A DNA stretch of 8,516 bases, from the NCBI GenBank assembly GCA_012727825.1, contig JAAYGH010000308.1:1-8516 (forward strand), in the 5' to 3' direction. The position numbers were made by a program, and so were the translations under genes. This stretch comes from Trueperella sp. (lineage in GTDB: Bacteria > Actinomycetota > Actinomycetes > Actinomycetales > Actinomycetaceae). Numbering within the stretch: the stretch's first letter is position 1; each line of letters opens with the position of its first letter. The notes under the pieces are model-generated. The model made no database searches. It was not told the origin of the DNA and saw nothing but the letters and a program-made list of their open reading frames with translations. Shown here piece by piece: positions 1 through 6,563 of this stretch.

Positions 1-41
1 CGCCGCTAGTCTACCGCGAGGCCCGCAAACCTGTAGGAGAT

Positions 42-77
42 AAAAAAATTGGCGAGAACCAGACGGTTCTCGCCAAT
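42..77 (-). terminator. Rho-independent terminator of rpmB
   Basis: The arms at 48-60 and 65-77 form a perfect 13-bp inverted repeat around a 4-nt loop. Read on the minus strand the hairpin is followed directly by a run of seven U (complement of the A run at 42-48, the last of which pairs in the stem). It begins 13 nt after the rpmB stop codon. The plus-strand side has no U run (GTGCG follows), so it should act in the rpmB direction only. Confidence 0.93.
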
Positions 78-90
78 GTGCGTTCAGCGC

Positions 91-282
91 TTAGATGTTG
101 CGCGTCACCTTGCCAGCCTTGAGGCAGCTGGTGCAGACGTTCAGACGCTTGGGAGCGCCGTTAACAAGAGCGCGAATACGCTGGATATTCGGGTTCCAAC
201 GGCGGTTGGTCCGCACGTGCGAGTGCGAGACTTGCTTACCGAAACCAGGGCCCTTGCCGCAGACTTCACATACAGAGGCCAC
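91..282 (-). CDS. rpmB: 50S ribosomal protein L28 (bL28)
   Basis: This is a structural protein of the large ribosomal subunit. The 63-residue product has the usual bL28 length and pattern: an N-terminal [11 protein letters not shown] segment, a basic middle containing [11 protein letters not shown], and a C-terminal CTSC followed by KAGKVTR. Cys5, Cys8, Cys50 and Cys53 form two CxxC pairs, so this is the zinc-binding (C+) form of L28. The start is GTG at 282, with AAGGAG (complement of 289-294) 6 nt upstream, which supports it over any internal start. The gene is monocistronic as far as can be seen, divergent from recG, and followed by a strong terminator. A standalone rpmB divergent from recG is a common actinobacterial arrangement. 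Other forward-strand reading frames across this interval are antisense shadows. Confidence 0.97.
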   Translation of the reverse strand: MASVCEVCGKGPGFGKQVSHSHVRTNRRWNPNIQRIRALVNGAPKRLNVCTSCLKAGKVTRNI

Positions 283-336
283 GGTTATCTCCTTCGCTAG
301 ACAATTGGACGCATGTTGCGTCCGAAAAAATGCAAC
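283..336 (-). promoter_or_regulatory. rpmB mRNA leader with a 7-bp hairpin
   Basis: If transcription starts about 7 nt after the predicted -10 box, the rpmB leader is about 54 nt long. It contains a perfect 7-bp stem (GGACGCA at 307-313 pairs with TGCGTCC at 317-323, 3-nt loop) about 12 nt upstream of the Shine-Dalgarno at 289-294. A second pairing, GTTGC at 315-319 with GCAAC at 332-336, overlaps the first and cannot form at the same time. Read in the rpmB direction, the U run (complement of 325-330) lies before the hairpin, so it is not a terminator. Ribosomal protein leaders are often sites of autogenous control, but no such motif is known to me for L28, so a regulatory role is inference. 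Confidence 0.4.
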
Positions 337-342
337 TTATAA

Positions 343-372
343 ATTGTATATGACGACCATCGGTGAAACCAA
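343..372 (-). promoter_or_regulatory. Probable rpmB promoter
   Basis: On the minus strand, TACAAT (complement of 343-348) matches the TANNNT actinobacterial -10 pattern and is 5/6 to TATAAT. TTGGTT (complement of 367-372) is a weak -35 candidate at 18-bp spacing. The surrounding DNA is locally AT-rich in an otherwise GC-rich window. A second AT-rich hexamer, TATAAG, lies just downstream and could be the true -10. Confidence 0.45.
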
Positions 373-422
373 GGCAAGTTGCCAGTGGTATTGCGCACGT
401 CGCACACCTCAGCCTCGGTACC

Positions 423-485
423 GAGCTTTAGAGCCGTGTCACCCAGGTTTTCAGGCGTATCGCCGAGCTTTTCAGCCGTGCCCCC
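423..485. repeat. Degenerate 21-bp tandem repeat, three copies
   Basis: Three adjacent 21-bp units at 423-443, 444-464 and 465-485 share a core like GAGCTTTTCAGCCGTG. By hand the pairwise identities are 17/21 (first/third), 15/21 (second/third) and 14/21 (first/second). Weaker flanking copies may extend it to about 402 and 506. Because the unit is a multiple of three, both strands give heptapeptide repeats if translated: xFxxVSP on plus, and TAEKLGD, TPENLGD, TALKLGT on minus. It lies in the non-coding interval upstream of recG. No spacers separate the copies, so it is not a CRISPR array. Confidence 0.75.
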
Positions 486-551
486 GGAGTTTTTGCCGCC
501 CATTCCCGCGCCCACAGAACACGGATTCATCAAAGTATCGGACGTGGGCGG

Positions 552-557
552 TAATCT
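552..557 (+). promoter_or_regulatory. Possible -10 box for the recG operon
   Basis: TAATCT fits the TANNNT -10 pattern and would place the transcript start near 564, only a few nucleotides before the recG ribosome binding site. No convincing -35 hexamer is present; the best at 17-bp spacing is ATCAAA at 529-534 (3/6). The main operon promoter could lie elsewhere in 380-550. Confidence 0.3.
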
Positions 558-566
558 AGCAAGTGC

Positions 567-574
567 AAAGGAGG
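567..574 (+). promoter_or_regulatory. Ribosome binding site that fixes the recG start
   Basis: AAAGGAGG ends 5 nt before GTG at 580. It is the strongest Shine-Dalgarno in the window. It sets the recG start at 580 rather than at the in-frame ATG at 379, which would add 67 low-complexity residues spanning the repeat. Confidence 0.85.
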
Positions 575-579
575 CAACA

Positions 580-2823
580 GTGGCTAGTAGCACGACGCCG
601 GAAAGGCGGCACGCGTTGGCAGCCGCAACGGAGGCGGAGACATGGACGGCTCTTTCCCGACCACTTGAACGCGTCATTGGCAAGCGCACAGCAGACGCAC
701 TCGAGAAAATGGGCCTTGCCACGGTTGGCGAACTTCTTGGCCATCTACCGTTCCGCTTGGCCCGCCGCGGCGAACTCTTACCTATTCAGGCGGTGCGTGA
801 TGGCGATTCAGTCACCGTCGTCGCCCGCGTTATCGATACGAACGTCCGCCCCATGAACCGCCGCCGCGGATTCATTCTCAATGTGGTGATCTCGGACGGC
901 GAGCACACGCTTGAACTCACTTTTTTCGCGAAGTCGTCGCGGCCACTAAACTTCCACGCTAGTAAACTTCGGCCCGGCACGCTCGCGACCTTCTCGGGCA
1001 CCATCTCCTCGTATCGCGGCCAGCTCCAACTGTCACACCCGGAATATGAGGTGGTCGAGGATCTGACCGCAGTCGATGCGGATAAGATCGCTCAGCCCAT
1101 CCCGATCTATCACGCGGCGCAAAAGATCCCGTCGTGGAAGATCCACAAGGCGATACAGGTGGTGCTCGAATCGGTTGCTGAGTCAGACCTTCCGGACCCA
1201 CTTCCATCCGACTACCTGAATGAACATGAACTTCCCGGCCGCTTTGAGGCGTTGCAAAATGCGCACAATCCCCGTACGGAGGCCGACTGGCAACGCGCCG
1301 TTCTGAGATTCAAACACGAAGAAGCATTCGTGCTGCAGGCACTGCTTGCGCAGCGTGCACATGCCGTCAAAGCATCGCCCGCGCCCGTCATGCCGAGGAT
1401 CGACGACGGCGTACGTGCCGCGTTCGACGAGCGTCTGCCGTTTGATCTGACAGCGGGCCAAGTAGAGGTGGGCGCCGAACTCGCCGCCGAACTTGCTAGC
1501 GATATCCCGATGCGACGCCTGCTCCAAGGCGACGTGGGTTCGGGCAAGACGATCGTCGCGCTCCGTGCGATGCTCCAGGCTGTCGATGCCGGGAGGCAGG
1601 CCGTCCTCGTGGCGCCCACGGAGGTCCTAGCGACGCAGCATTTGGCGACCTTCCAGTCGATGCTTGGCGAACTCGGGATGGCCGGCCAGCTCGGCGGAGC
1701 AGCCACTGCCACATCGATCGAACTCCTCACCGGATCGCTTCCTGCCGCTAAAAAGCGTCAGGTTTTAGCCAATATCGCTTCGGGCGCCGCGGGCATCATC
1801 ATCGGCACTCACGCCCTGTTCGAGGATCTGGTGCAGATCCCGTTCCTCGGGCTCGTTGTGATCGACGAACAGCACCGATTCGGCGTTGACCAGCGTGACC
1901 GGCTCGCCACTGGAGCCCACATGCTCGTCATGACCGCCACGCCCATCCCGCGGACCATCGCCATGACGTCCTTCGGTGAGCTCCAGGTCTCCACGCTCCG
2001 CGAGCTCCCAGAGGGGCGCCGAGACATCGCAACCACCCTCGTGCCCGCGTTGAATCAGCCGTGGGTTGAGCGCGTGTGGGCTCGTGCACGCGAGGAGGTA
2101 GACAGCGGGGGTCGCGTGTACGTCGTCGCACCACGGATCTCTGCCCAACAGGCCGAAGACGATTCCGCGCAAACCCATGCCGAGCAACAAACCACGATCG
2201 AATTCACAGCCCCGCCCGTCTCGGTTGAACAGATCTACGCAGAGCTCCAAGAAAATTCGGAGCTTGCCGGCGTCGAGATCGGATTCGTCCACGGGCAGTT
2301 GGACTCCGACACCAAAGCCCTCGCCATGAACCGTTTTGCAACTGGGCAGACCCCAATCCTCGTGTCTACCACCGTCATCGAGGTGGGCGTGGATGTTCCA
2401 GAAGCCACGATGATGGTCATCATGGACGCCGAGCGCTTCGGCCTGTCTCAACTCCACCAGCTTCGCGGCCGCGTTGGGCGCGGAGCGAAAAAGTCCATCT
2501 GTCTGGCGGTTCACAATGCCATGGATGGTACGGTCGCTTTCGAACGTCTCAAGGCATTTGAGTCGACGACGAACGGATTCACTCTCGCCCAGCGAGATTT
2601 GGAGCTTCGCTCGGAAGGCAATGTTCTGGGGTCGACTCAGTCCGGGCAGACGTCGTCGCTGAAGTTCGTGCGCGTGACGCGGGATGAGCAGATTATCGAA
2701 CAGGCACGTGCGGCGGCCAGACAGATCGTCGACGCCGACCCCCAGCTTTTAGGCCACCCCGCCTTGCGAAGCGCGATCTTGGCCATCGAGGGTGAAGACA
2801 CAGACTATTTGGAGAAGGCTTAA
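580..2823 (+). CDS. recG: ATP-dependent DNA helicase RecG
   Basis: RecG is a superfamily 2 double-strand DNA translocase that regresses stalled replication forks and processes branched intermediates such as Holliday junctions and R-loops. From GTG at 580 the product is 747 residues, a normal actinobacterial RecG length. The N-terminal quarter carries the helical lead-in (ALSRPLERVIGKRTADALE) and the OB-fold wedge domain that contacts branched DNA (about residues 60-160). The helicase core shows Walker A GDVGSGKT at 317-324, the DEQH Walker B box at 429-432, motif III TATPIPRT at 452-459, motif V (VSTTVIEVGVDVPEAT) at 595-610, and motif VI QLRGRVGRG at 627-635. The C-terminal TRG-like region reads DLELRSEGNVLGSTQSG. 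A hydrophilic, acidic insertion between the RecA-like lobes (around residues 520-545) is tolerated variation. It is the first gene of the seven-gene run; its TAA is followed immediately by the rsmD ATG. Confidence 0.97.
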   Translation: MASSTTPERRHALAAATEAETWTALSRPLERVIGKRTADALEKMGLATVGELLGHLPFRLARRGELLPIQAVRDGDSVTVVARVIDTNVRPMNRRRGFILNVVISDGEHTLELTFFAKSSRPLNFHASKLRPGTLATFSGTISSYRGQLQLSHPEYEVVEDLTAVDADKIAQPIPIYHAAQKIPSWKIHKAIQVVLESVAESDLPDPLPSDYLNEHELPGRFEALQNAHNPRTEADWQRAVLRFKHEEAFVLQALLAQRAHAVKASPAPVMPRIDDGVRAAFDERLPFDLTAGQVEVGAELAAELASDIPMRRLLQGDVGSGKTIVALRAMLQAVDAGRQAVLVAPTEVLATQHLATFQSMLGELGMAGQLGGAATATSIELLTGSLPAAKKRQVLANIASGAAGIIIGTHALFEDLVQIPFLGLVVIDEQHRFGVDQRDRLATGAHMLVMTATPIPRTIAMTSFGELQVSTLRELPEGRRDIATTLVPALNQPWVERVWARAREEVDSGGRVYVVAPRISAQQAEDDSAQTHAEQQTTIEFTAPPVSVEQIYAELQENSELAGVEIGFVHGQLDSDTKALAMNRFATGQTPILVSTTVIEVGVDVPEATMMVIMDAERFGLSQLHQLRGRVGRGAKKSICLAVHNAMDGTVAFERLKAFESTTNGFTLAQRDLELRSEGNVLGSTQSGQTSSLKFVRVTRDEQIIEQARAAARQIVDADPQLLGHPALRSAILAIEGEDTDYLEKA

Positions 2824-3393
2824 ATGATGAGGATCGTTTCAGGCACTGCAGGTGGGATCACGTTGCAGGTGCCCAAATCAGGAACCCGCCCCACCTCCGA
2901 GCGTGTACGGGAAGGAATCTTCTCCCGTCTTGAGCATTACGGATACGTCGACGATTGCGTCATCCTAGATTTGTACGCAGGCTCGGGCGCGCTGGGTCTC
3001 GAAGCAAAGTCACGAGGGGCCAGGCGCGTCATCGGTGTCGAGGCACACCGACCTGCGGCTCAAATCGCGATCGCAAACACGAAGATCACTGGCCTCGACG
3101 TCGAGATCGTCAACCAAAAGGCCGAAACATATCTCGCCACCGAGCCCATCGAATTGTTCGATGTGGCAATGCTCGATCCGCCTTACGACATCACGGACAA
3201 CCAGCTCGGCGTCGTCCTTTCCTTGCTTGTGCCGCACCTGAAGGATGACGCGATGGTCGTGGTTGAACGCGCGAAGAAGGCCCACGAGCCCCAATGGCCC
3301 GCGAGCCTGAAAGCCGACGACGTGCGCAACTGGGGAGATACACGTGTGTGGAGTGCGGTTGTGGCGCCAGAGGGCACTAGAGTAGAGGCATGA
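2824..3393 (+). CDS. rsmD: 16S rRNA (guanine(966)-N(2))-methyltransferase RsmD
   Basis: RsmD uses S-adenosylmethionine to methylate N2 of G966 of 16S rRNA during 30S assembly. The 189-residue product opens with the family signature RIVSGTAGG and then TRPTSERVREGIFSRLE. The SAM-binding motif I, LDLYAGSGALGLEA, starts at residue 48, and the catalytic DPPY is at 118-121. Length and motif spacing are normal for the family. The start is the first of two tandem ATG codons (2824, 2827); GGAGAAGG at 2811-2818 gives 5-nt spacing to the first. There is no gap after recG. The last four bases (ATGA, 3390-3393) overlap the coaD start, which implies coupled translation. Confidence 0.96.
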   Translation: MMRIVSGTAGGITLQVPKSGTRPTSERVREGIFSRLEHYGYVDDCVILDLYAGSGALGLEAKSRGARRVIGVEAHRPAAQIAIANTKITGLDVEIVNQKAETYLATEPIELFDVAMLDPPYDITDNQLGVVLSLLVPHLKDDAMVVVERAKKAHEPQWPASLKADDVRNWGDTRVWSAVVAPEGTRVEA

Positions 3394-3866
3394 GTTTAGC
3401 CGTCTGTCCCGGGTCCTTCGATCCGCTGACCCTCGGCCACGTCGATATCGTGAGGCGCACTCGCGGTATGTTCGATGAGGTCATTGTCGGGGTCGCCCAA
3501 AACGTCAAAAAGAACTACCTATTTAGCGACGACGAACGGGTCGCGTTAGCCCAAGACGCGTTGAAAAATATCGACGGAGTTCGAGTCGAGTTGGTCTCTG
3601 GCTTGCTGGCTGAGTTTGCGATGGAACGCAATGCATCAGCGATCGTCAAGGGACTGCGTGGTGCTGCAGATTACGACGACGAACAGGCCATGGCCCTTCT
3701 GAACCGTCATTTGAGCGGGATCGAGACGGTATTCATCATGGGTGATCCGGCGCTCAACCACGTGGCGTCCTCGTTCGTGAAGGAAATCGCGGCGTATGGC
3801 GGAAAGATCGATGACCTGGTGACGCAAAATGTGGCGCAGGCGCTGAAAGAGAAGGTCCAATCATGA
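3390..3866 (+). CDS. coaD: Phosphopantetheine adenylyltransferase (PPAT)
   Basis: CoaD transfers AMP from ATP to 4'-phosphopantetheine to give dephospho-CoA, the penultimate step of coenzyme A synthesis. The 158-residue protein is full length. It has the nucleotidyltransferase signature CPGSFDPLTLGH near the N-terminus, with the T/HxGH element at about residues 15-18. IVKGLRGAADYDDE lies mid-protein, and VASSFVKEIAAYGG sits at the position of the family's ISSS/T-x-VKE motif. The ATG overlaps the rsmD stop (ATGA), and upstream purines (TAGAGG at 3383-3388) sit unusually close to the start, so initiation probably depends on ribosomes finishing rsmD. Pairing of rsmD and coaD is very common in bacteria. 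The stop again forms ATGA with the next gene. Confidence 0.97.
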   Translation: MSLAVCPGSFDPLTLGHVDIVRRTRGMFDEVIVGVAQNVKKNYLFSDDERVALAQDALKNIDGVRVELVSGLLAEFAMERNASAIVKGLRGAADYDDEQAMALLNRHLSGIETVFIMGDPALNHVASSFVKEIAAYGGKIDDLVTQNVAQALKEKVQS

Positions 3867-4372
3867 ACGAACAAGGCGAATCACTACTTGAAATCCTTGA
3901 TGAGCTTGTTGACATCGTGGCTCACGCGAAGTCCCTCCCGATGTCCGCATCGGTCATGGTGAACCGCTCTGAGTTGCTCGACCTTCTCGAAACAGCGCGC
4001 GAAATCGTCCCAGATCAGATCATTGCCGCTGATTCAGTGATGCAGGATGCGAACGCCGTGTCTGAAAATGCGAAACACACTGCCTCGGAGATCCGCGAAC
4101 GCGCGAACAAGGACGCCGAGTCGATTATCGCGGAGGCACGTGAACAGGCATCGCGACTCGTCGCACAGGACCAGGTCACGATCGCGGCAAAATCACAGGC
4201 AACCCGTATTTTGGATGAGGCGCAAACGCGGGCTGATGCGCTCAAACGAGGCGCAGACGGTTACGCTTCCACTACTCTTAACACCCTGTCCGACGAACTC
4301 AACGGCCTGCTCGATCAGATCGAAGCCGGCCGGGCACACCTTGCCACAAGACATGAGGAGCACGATTCATGA
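3863..4372 (+). CDS. sepIVA: SepIVA-like DivIVA-family coiled-coil protein
   Basis: This 169-residue hydrophilic protein has no signal peptide or membrane segment. Its N-terminal third is a short hydrophobic/acidic helix (SLLEILDELVDIV) followed by VMVNRSELLDLLETARE. From about residue 60 to 160 it is Ala/Glu/Arg-rich with long heptad-like stretches (SEIRERANKDAESIIAEARE, ATRILDEAQTRADALKRGAD), typical of a coiled coil. Proteins of this kind are often auto-annotated as ATP synthase subunit b-like or hypothetical. The VNRSELLDLL motif and the position just before yceD-rnc-mutM match mycobacterial SepIVA (Rv2927c/MSMEG_2416), a DivIVA-type protein needed for septation. Assignment rests on context and pattern, without an alignment. 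Both ends overlap neighbours by ATGA; the upstream purine tract AGAGAAGG at 3847-3854 serves as its ribosome binding site. Confidence 0.8.
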   Translation: MNEQGESLLEILDELVDIVAHAKSLPMSASVMVNRSELLDLLETAREIVPDQIIAADSVMQDANAVSENAKHTASEIRERANKDAESIIAEAREQASRLVAQDQVTIAAKSQATRILDEAQTRADALKRGADGYASTTLNTLSDELNGLLDQIEAGRAHLATRHEEHDS

Positions 4373-4959
4373 GGACCGACCTGACTGTTCCCGTCGCACA
4401 CCTTTCCCAACAACAAGGCCACGGATACGAGGTCGCCACGAGCGTTCCTGCTCCAGATGCCGTCGGAGTGGCACTTATTGGCATTCCCGAAGACGATCCA
4501 ATCGAACTTGAACTCCAGCTGTCTGCACTCGATGAGGGCGTGCTTGTTCAAGGCACTATTTCTGCAACAGCGGTCGGCCAGTGTGCTCGATGCCTGCAGG
4601 AGATCACACTGCCCATGCAGGAACAGATCGCGGAGCTTGTTTTTCATCCCGAGCGTCAGCAAGAGCTCATTGCCGAGGGAGATGAAGAAGCAGCCGATCT
4701 GCCCGTCGTCGCTGATGATGTGGTGGACCTCGAGCCACTCGTTCGAGATGCGCTCGTGTTGTCGTTGCCGCTCAGCCCCCTGTGCCGCCCGGACTGTCCG
4801 GGGCTGTGTGCTGAGTGTGGCGAGCGATGGGACGATCTACCAGACGATCACAAGCACGAATTTCTTGACCCGCGCTTCTCCGCGCTTGATGCGCTAGCAG
4901 AGCAACTCATGGCGGGGGAGGCCAAGGCGGAAGACGAGGCTGGAGAGCCGAGTGCATAA
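4369..4959 (+). CDS. yceD: YceD/DUF177 family ribosome biogenesis protein
   Basis: DUF177 (YceD) proteins are needed for normal 23S rRNA accumulation in plants and E. coli and probably bind a large-subunit precursor. The 196-residue product shows the family pattern. An early CARCL motif sits in a β-rich region. An acidic middle carries a run of Glu and Asp. The C-terminal signature LPLSPLCRPDCPGLCAECG has Cys spacing that suggests metal binding, followed by HEFLDPRFSALDAL. GAGGAG at 4355-4360 lies 8 nt before the ATG, which overlaps the preceding stop as ATGA. The last 8 nt overlap the rnc start. In many bacteria rpmF (L32) follows directly; here it does not. Confidence 0.92.
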   Translation: MRTDLTVPVAHLSQQQGHGYEVATSVPAPDAVGVALIGIPEDDPIELELQLSALDEGVLVQGTISATAVGQCARCLQEITLPMQEQIAELVFHPERQQELIAEGDEEAADLPVVADDVVDLEPLVRDALVLSLPLSPLCRPDCPGLCAECGERWDDLPDDHKHEFLDPRFSALDALAEQLMAGEAKAEDEAGEPSA

Positions 4960-5641
4960 ATCAGTCACCCCCGAAGATTTGGAACGGTGGGGTGCATCGA
5001 TTGCAGAGGAGTACCTCCAACCAGCCCTCACCCATCGTTCGTGGGCGTATGAAAACGAGGGAGAGCACGCCGAACGGCTCGAATTCTTGGGTGATTCAAT
5101 CTTGGGAGCGGTCGTTGCGGCGAGTATTTTCCTCGACTCACCGGAAGCCTCCGAGGGTGATATGTCGAAAATCAAGGCGGCTGCCGTGTCCGAACGATCA
5201 CTCGCCGAGGTGGCTCGGACGTTAAATCTTGGCGAGTTTGTTCGATTGGGACGAGGCGAAGAACTGTCAGGTGGGCGCGAGAAGGATTCTATTCTTGCCG
5301 ACACCATCGAGGCGTTGATTGCTGCTACGTATCTGACGCACGGGCTCGATGTGGCTCGCGATGTTATTCTTCGTCACCTCATGCCCAAGATCGACAAAGC
5401 ACGAAGGCTCGGACCCGCACTCGATCGGCGCACGGCCTTCGAAGAAAAATCACGTGAACTGGGGATTGTTGGCACTCTCGATTACGAGATGGAGGGCGAA
5501 GGCCCAGATCACGCACGCCGCTATACCGCGCATGTTTACATCGACGATCGTCACTGGGGCACCGGCGTCGCCACTTCTCAAAAGCAGGCGAAGCTTGAAG
5601 CGTGTAAGGACGCCTATTACGCACTCGACGGGCAGGCGTAG
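4952..5641 (+). CDS. rnc: Ribonuclease III
   Basis: RNase III cleaves double-stranded RNA, chiefly the 30S rRNA precursor and structured mRNAs, in the cytoplasm. The 229-residue product has the endonuclease domain (about residues 10-145) with the signature ERLEFLGDS at 41-49. The predicted Mg2+ ligands are Glu44, Asp48, Asp117 and Glu120 (the last two in DTIEALIAA). A C-terminal double-stranded RNA-binding domain follows at about 158-226, ending in the typical ATSQKQAKLEACKDA helix. The start is GTG at 4952, inside the end of yceD, with GGAGAG at 4942-4947 four nucleotides upstream. No later in-frame start would keep the family's N-terminal helix and the LTHRSW motif. It probably works with YceD and RsmD in rRNA maturation. 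Confidence 0.97.
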   Translation: MHKSVTPEDLERWGASIAEEYLQPALTHRSWAYENEGEHAERLEFLGDSILGAVVAASIFLDSPEASEGDMSKIKAAAVSERSLAEVARTLNLGEFVRLGRGEELSGGREKDSILADTIEALIAATYLTHGLDVARDVILRHLMPKIDKARRLGPALDRRTAFEEKSRELGIVGTLDYEMEGEGPDHARRYTAHVYIDDRHWGTGVATSQKQAKLEACKDAYYALDGQA

Positions 5642-5643
5642 GC

Positions 5644-6537
5644 GTGCCGGAGTTACCCGAAGTTGAAACAATCCGGATTGGTCTCGAACCCATTGTGGTG
5701 GGCCGTACCGTCACGGACCTGCGCGTGCTCAACCCCCGTGCTGTTCGCCGGGCGTCGGAGGGCCTGGAGCCGCTAAGAGGTGCGACGATCGATTCCGTCG
5801 TACGGCGGGGTAAGTACATGTGGTTTGACGCCGGCGACATCAGCATGGTGGCCCACCTTGGCATGTCCGGGCAGTTCCGCGTGGGCGGTGGCCAGAATCC
5901 GCACCTGCGTGCCTACCTCCTGCTCGACGACGGCGTGCGGCTCGACTTTATCGACCAGCGCACGTTCGGCCATCTGATGCCAGATGAGTTCACAAAGACG
6001 CCAGACGGTGCGCCGGGTGGCTGGGGGAGCACATCGCCACGGGTGCCGCGCTCGATCGCCCATATCGGCAGGGACCTGCTCGATCCAGCATTCGACATCG
6101 AGACCGTGGTGCGCACTGTGAAGGCGAAAAATACTGAGATCAAGCGCGTGCTGCTCGATCAGTCGATTGCATCAGGTATCGGCAATATTTACGCGGACGA
6201 GGCGCTCTTTCTTGCGCGGGTCCATCCGCGTCGGTTGACGAACCGAATGTCACTGGGCAAAATCCGTGACGTGTATCTCGCTGCGGCGGACGTCATGAGG
6301 CGGGCGGTTGCAGTCGGCGGAACGTCCTTCGATGAGCTGTACGTCAACGTTAATGGAGCGTCAGGCTATTTCGAGCGCTCACTGAACGTCTACGGGCGTG
6401 ATGGCCTGCCCTGCGTCGTATGTGGAGCGGCCATCAAGCGCGAGATTTTCATGAACAGATCTTCACACTTTTGCCCGGCGTGCCAGCGCGCACGGCACGT
6501 GCGCCCGCTCACCCGTCGAGTCCAACGTGTGAAATAG
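5644..6537 (+). CDS. mutM: Formamidopyrimidine-DNA glycosylase
   Basis: MutM (Fpg) excises 8-oxoguanine and formamidopyrimidines and nicks the abasic site by β,δ-elimination. The 297-residue protein starts MPELPEVETI. After Met removal, Pro2 is the Schiff-base nucleophile and Glu3 the general acid. Lys57, in RRGKYMWF, matches the conserved loop lysine. The helix-two-turn-helix motif includes ASGIGNIYADEALF. The C-terminal zinc finger uses Cys257, Cys260, Cys277 and Cys280, with Arg272 at the phosphate-contacting position, and a basic tail of about 17 residues follows. The GTG start lies 2 nt after the rnc stop and lacks a clear Shine-Dalgarno, so translation probably re-initiates after rnc. 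The order rnc-mutM is typical of actinobacteria. It is the last gene of the operon, and no intrinsic terminator follows. Confidence 0.97.
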   Translation: MPELPEVETIRIGLEPIVVGRTVTDLRVLNPRAVRRASEGLEPLRGATIDSVVRRGKYMWFDAGDISMVAHLGMSGQFRVGGGQNPHLRAYLLLDDGVRLDFIDQRTFGHLMPDEFTKTPDGAPGGWGSTSPRVPRSIAHIGRDLLDPAFDIETVVRTVKAKNTEIKRVLLDQSIASGIGNIYADEALFLARVHPRRLTNRMSLGKIRDVYLAAADVMRRAVAVGGTSFDELYVNVNGASGYFERSLNVYGRDGLPCVVCGAAIKREIFMNRSSHFCPACQRARHVRPLTRRVQRVK

Positions 6538-6556
6538 CGTAACCTCGCGCTAAGAT
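6529..6556 (+). promoter_or_regulatory. Promoter of the response-regulator gene
   Basis: The -10 hexamer TAAGAT (6551-6556) is 5/6 to TATAAT and fits TANNNT. GTGAAA (6529-6534) is a 4/6 match to TTGACA at 16-bp spacing and overlaps the end of mutM. The -10 lies 7 nt before the GTG at 6564, so the transcript would begin at or next to the start codon. Confidence 0.65.
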
Positions 6557-6563
6557 ACGGAAT

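Noticed and set aside
1..41. Possible tail of an upstream gene at the left edge
   Set aside because: One plus frame is open from the edge to TAA at 41-43 and another runs through, but about 40 bases are too few to tell coding from non-coding.
423..485. CRISPR array
   Set aside because: The repeats are adjacent, short and diverged, with no spacers and no cas genes nearby.
95..559. Plus-strand 154-residue frame across rpmB and the spacer
   Set aside because: It is antisense to the well-supported rpmB and contains the repeat region; no ribosome binding site and no domain pattern.
379..579. N-terminal extension of RecG from the in-frame ATG at 379
   Set aside because: The extra 67 residues are low-complexity and come from the 21-bp repeat. 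The strong AAAGGAGG before GTG at 580 and the normal RecG length both favour the later start.
297..722. Minus-strand 141-residue frame carrying TAEKLGD-type repeats
   Set aside because: It starts inside recG, has no ribosome binding site at any likely start, and overlaps the rpmB promoter. I treat it as a by-product of the repeat unless transcription is shown.
1765..2514. Minus-strand 249-residue frame inside recG
   Set aside because: It is antisense to conserved helicase motifs. Long open antisense frames are expected in GC-rich coding DNA, and it shows no recognisable domain.
5379..5864. Minus-strand 161-residue frame across the rnc/mutM junction
   Set aside because: It is antisense to two confidently identified genes and is rich in Arg, Ser and Pro, as expected of a shadow frame.
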